28,660 nt of DNA from the IMG/VR virus record IMGVR_UViG_3300028925_001825, positions 1-28,660 of that record. The stretch is one strand, 5' to 3'. The DNA comes from a virus. The position numbers and the translations under genes were made by a program. Position 1 is the first letter of the stretch, and every line of letters starts with the position of its first letter. The notes under the pieces are model-generated. The model saw only the letters and a program-made list of their open reading frames with translations. It was not told the origin of the DNA and ran no database searches. Below, in pieces: positions 27,536-28,660 of the stretch.

Positions 27536-28660
27536 ATGTTATCAATAGGCAAAGAACTAACCGCAGACCAACGCTTGCCCAAGGCGCTGGTATCAATTAT
27601 GCGCAGCGACAGGTACGTGGCACTGGCCAGTGTATTGATGTTGGGTGACCGCGTGATCGACAACGGCATGACTAACACCGCCGCTACTGACGGACGTGAC
27701 GAGTGGTATAACTCTGACTTCGTTGACACACTGATTGACGCCGAGCTACGTGCGCTTATCATTCACGAGTGTAAGCACAAGATGTACAAGCACCTTACAA
27801 CGTGGGCATGGGTGGCTTACAAGTACGGGCACAGTCTGACCAACCAAGCTATGGACTACGTTATCAACCTAGAGATCGTTGACGAGAACCCCGACGATTT
27901 CTGCAAGCTACCCGCTTGCGCATTGCTCGACGTCAAGTACCGTGGCATGACTACCGCACAGGTGGCCAAGGCATTACACCAAGACCAACAGCAACAGCAA
28001 CAGCAACAACCGCCCAATCCTTCAGGCAGTGGTACTGGTACACCTGACAACAAGTCTGGCGGTGGTATGGACGATCACGACTGGGACGGCGCCAAGGAAA
28101 TGACAGCCGACGAGCAAGCCGAGCTAACCAAGGAGATTGACGAGGCTATCCGACAGGGTGCGCTTGCCGCAAGCAAGATGGGCAAGGGTGGTAACACTGA
28201 CTTCGGTGACCTACTCAAGCCGCAGGTTGACTGGCGCGAGGCGTTGCGTGAGTTCATAAGTACAACGTGCGCGGGTAACGACTACCAAACGTGGAGAAGC
28301 CCGAACCGCAAGTACCTAGGCCATGAGATATACATGCCAACGGGGTACAGTGAGACGGTTGACGAGTTGACTATCGCCATCGACACGTCTGGCTCTATAG
28401 GCCGACGTGTTCTCACTAAGTTCATGTCTGAGGTCAAGGCCGTGTGCGATGTAGTCAAGCCCAATACTGTACGCATACTGTACTGGGGTAGTAGCGTAGT
28501 AGCTGACGAGGTATACGAGACACACGAGATACCCGACATACTCAACACGACCAAGCCCGTGGGTGGTGGTGGCACTGACGCAGCGTGTGTACCTGAGTAT
28601 ATGCGGGCTACTGGTATCAAGAGTCAAGCCACTATCATGTTGACTGACGGTTACATATAC
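27536..28660 (+). CDS. HExxH metallopeptidase-like / VWA protein (runs off the right edge)
   Basis: From the ATG at 27536 (GGGAG upstream) 375 codons are open to the edge. The N-terminal domain has HECKHKMYKH (HExxH at residues 77-81) followed by NQAMDYVIN (about 104-111), the pattern of DUF2201-type putative metallopeptidases. A linker with eight Gln (CAA/CAG run, 27986-28009) and Gly/Ser-rich sequence follows. The C-terminal VWA-like domain has the MIDAS motif DTSGSIG (283-289), VRILYWGSSV, GGGGTDAA (second MIDAS Thr/Asp region) and TIMLTDGYIY at the cut edge. It pairs with the MoxR-type ATPase. Protease activity is predicted by motif only. The C-terminus lies outside the window. Confidence 0.88.
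   Translation, partial: MLSIGKELTADQRLPKALVSIMRSDRYVALASVLMLGDRVIDNGMTNTAATDGRDEWYNSDFVDTLIDAELRALIIHECKHKMYKHLTTWAWVAYKYGHSLTNQAMDYVINLEIVDENPDDFCKLPACALLDVKYRGMTTAQVAKALHQDQQQQQQQQPPNPSGSGTGTPDNKSGGGMDDHDWDGAKEMTADEQAELTKEIDEAIRQGALAASKMGKGGNTDFGDLLKPQVDWREALREFISTTCAGNDYQTWRSPNRKYLGHEIYMPTGYSETVDELTIAIDTSGSIGRRVLTKFMSEVKAVCDVVKPNTVRILYWGSSVVADEVYETHEIPDILNTTKPVGGGGTDAACVPEYMRATGIKSQATIMLTDGYIY

Noticed and set aside
26438-28660. Cobaltochelatase CobS/CobT assignment
   Set aside because: The ATPase and VWA pair resembles CobS/CobT at the domain level. However, the VWA protein carries an HExxH domain, the partner is DUF3150-like, and no CobN or cobalamin gene is present, so the generic MoxR/VWA name is safer.

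Overview
The window is a stretch of a tailed bacteriophage genome (Caudoviricetes). It most resembles a short-tailed (podovirus-like) marine phage infecting a proteobacterium. The host and morphology are inferences: there is a full head, portal and packaging module, adaptor-like genes and tail-fibre-like genes, no tape-measure gene is visible, and several small proteins are of types I recall from marine phage genomes. No tRNA, rRNA, CRISPR array, integrase or insertion sequence was seen.

The genes form two divergent blocks. Block 1 (22908 down to 1, minus strand) is one long, tightly packed virion and lysis block. In order of transcription it holds small terminase-like, large terminase, a 51-aa protein, portal, a 65-aa protein, a GroES-like co-chaperonin, a scaffold-like acidic coiled-coil protein, a conserved 148-aa protein, a capsid decoration-like protein and the major capsid protein. 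A rho-independent terminator follows at 14391-14418. Beyond it lie two beta-rich virion proteins, an island of five very basic Gly-Gly-Lys/Lys-rich small proteins, two neck/adaptor-like proteins flanking a zinc-ribbon protein, several fibre or decoration proteins, a lysis region (XhlA-like protein, two overlapping secreted proteins, an anchored coiled coil, GTA-type 3-TM holin, M15 endopeptidase), a 775-aa tail-hub/DNA-stabilisation-like protein, a fibre and the start of another virion protein. Ten junctions in this block are exact TAATG stop/start overlaps, indicating translational coupling.

Block 2 (23267 to the right edge, plus strand) has a different style. It carries small unknown genes, a 780-base non-coding stretch (23807-24586) filled with repeats, and then an operon encoding a DUF3150-like protein, a MoxR-type AAA+ ATPase and an HExxH metallopeptidase-like/VWA protein that runs off the edge. 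A 19-20 bp perfect palindrome, TGTTACCAC(T/A)GTGGTAACA or a covarying variant, occurs five times in this block only, three times just upstream of start codons.

The most interesting features are the shared palindromic box, the repeat-rich origin-like region with seven exact AAATGTTC octamers, the MoxR/VWA trio, the basic Gly-Gly-Lys protein island, and a gene whose ribosome-binding site and signal peptide are embedded out of frame inside another secreted-protein gene. Gene names follow family patterns recognised by eye; no database search was run.
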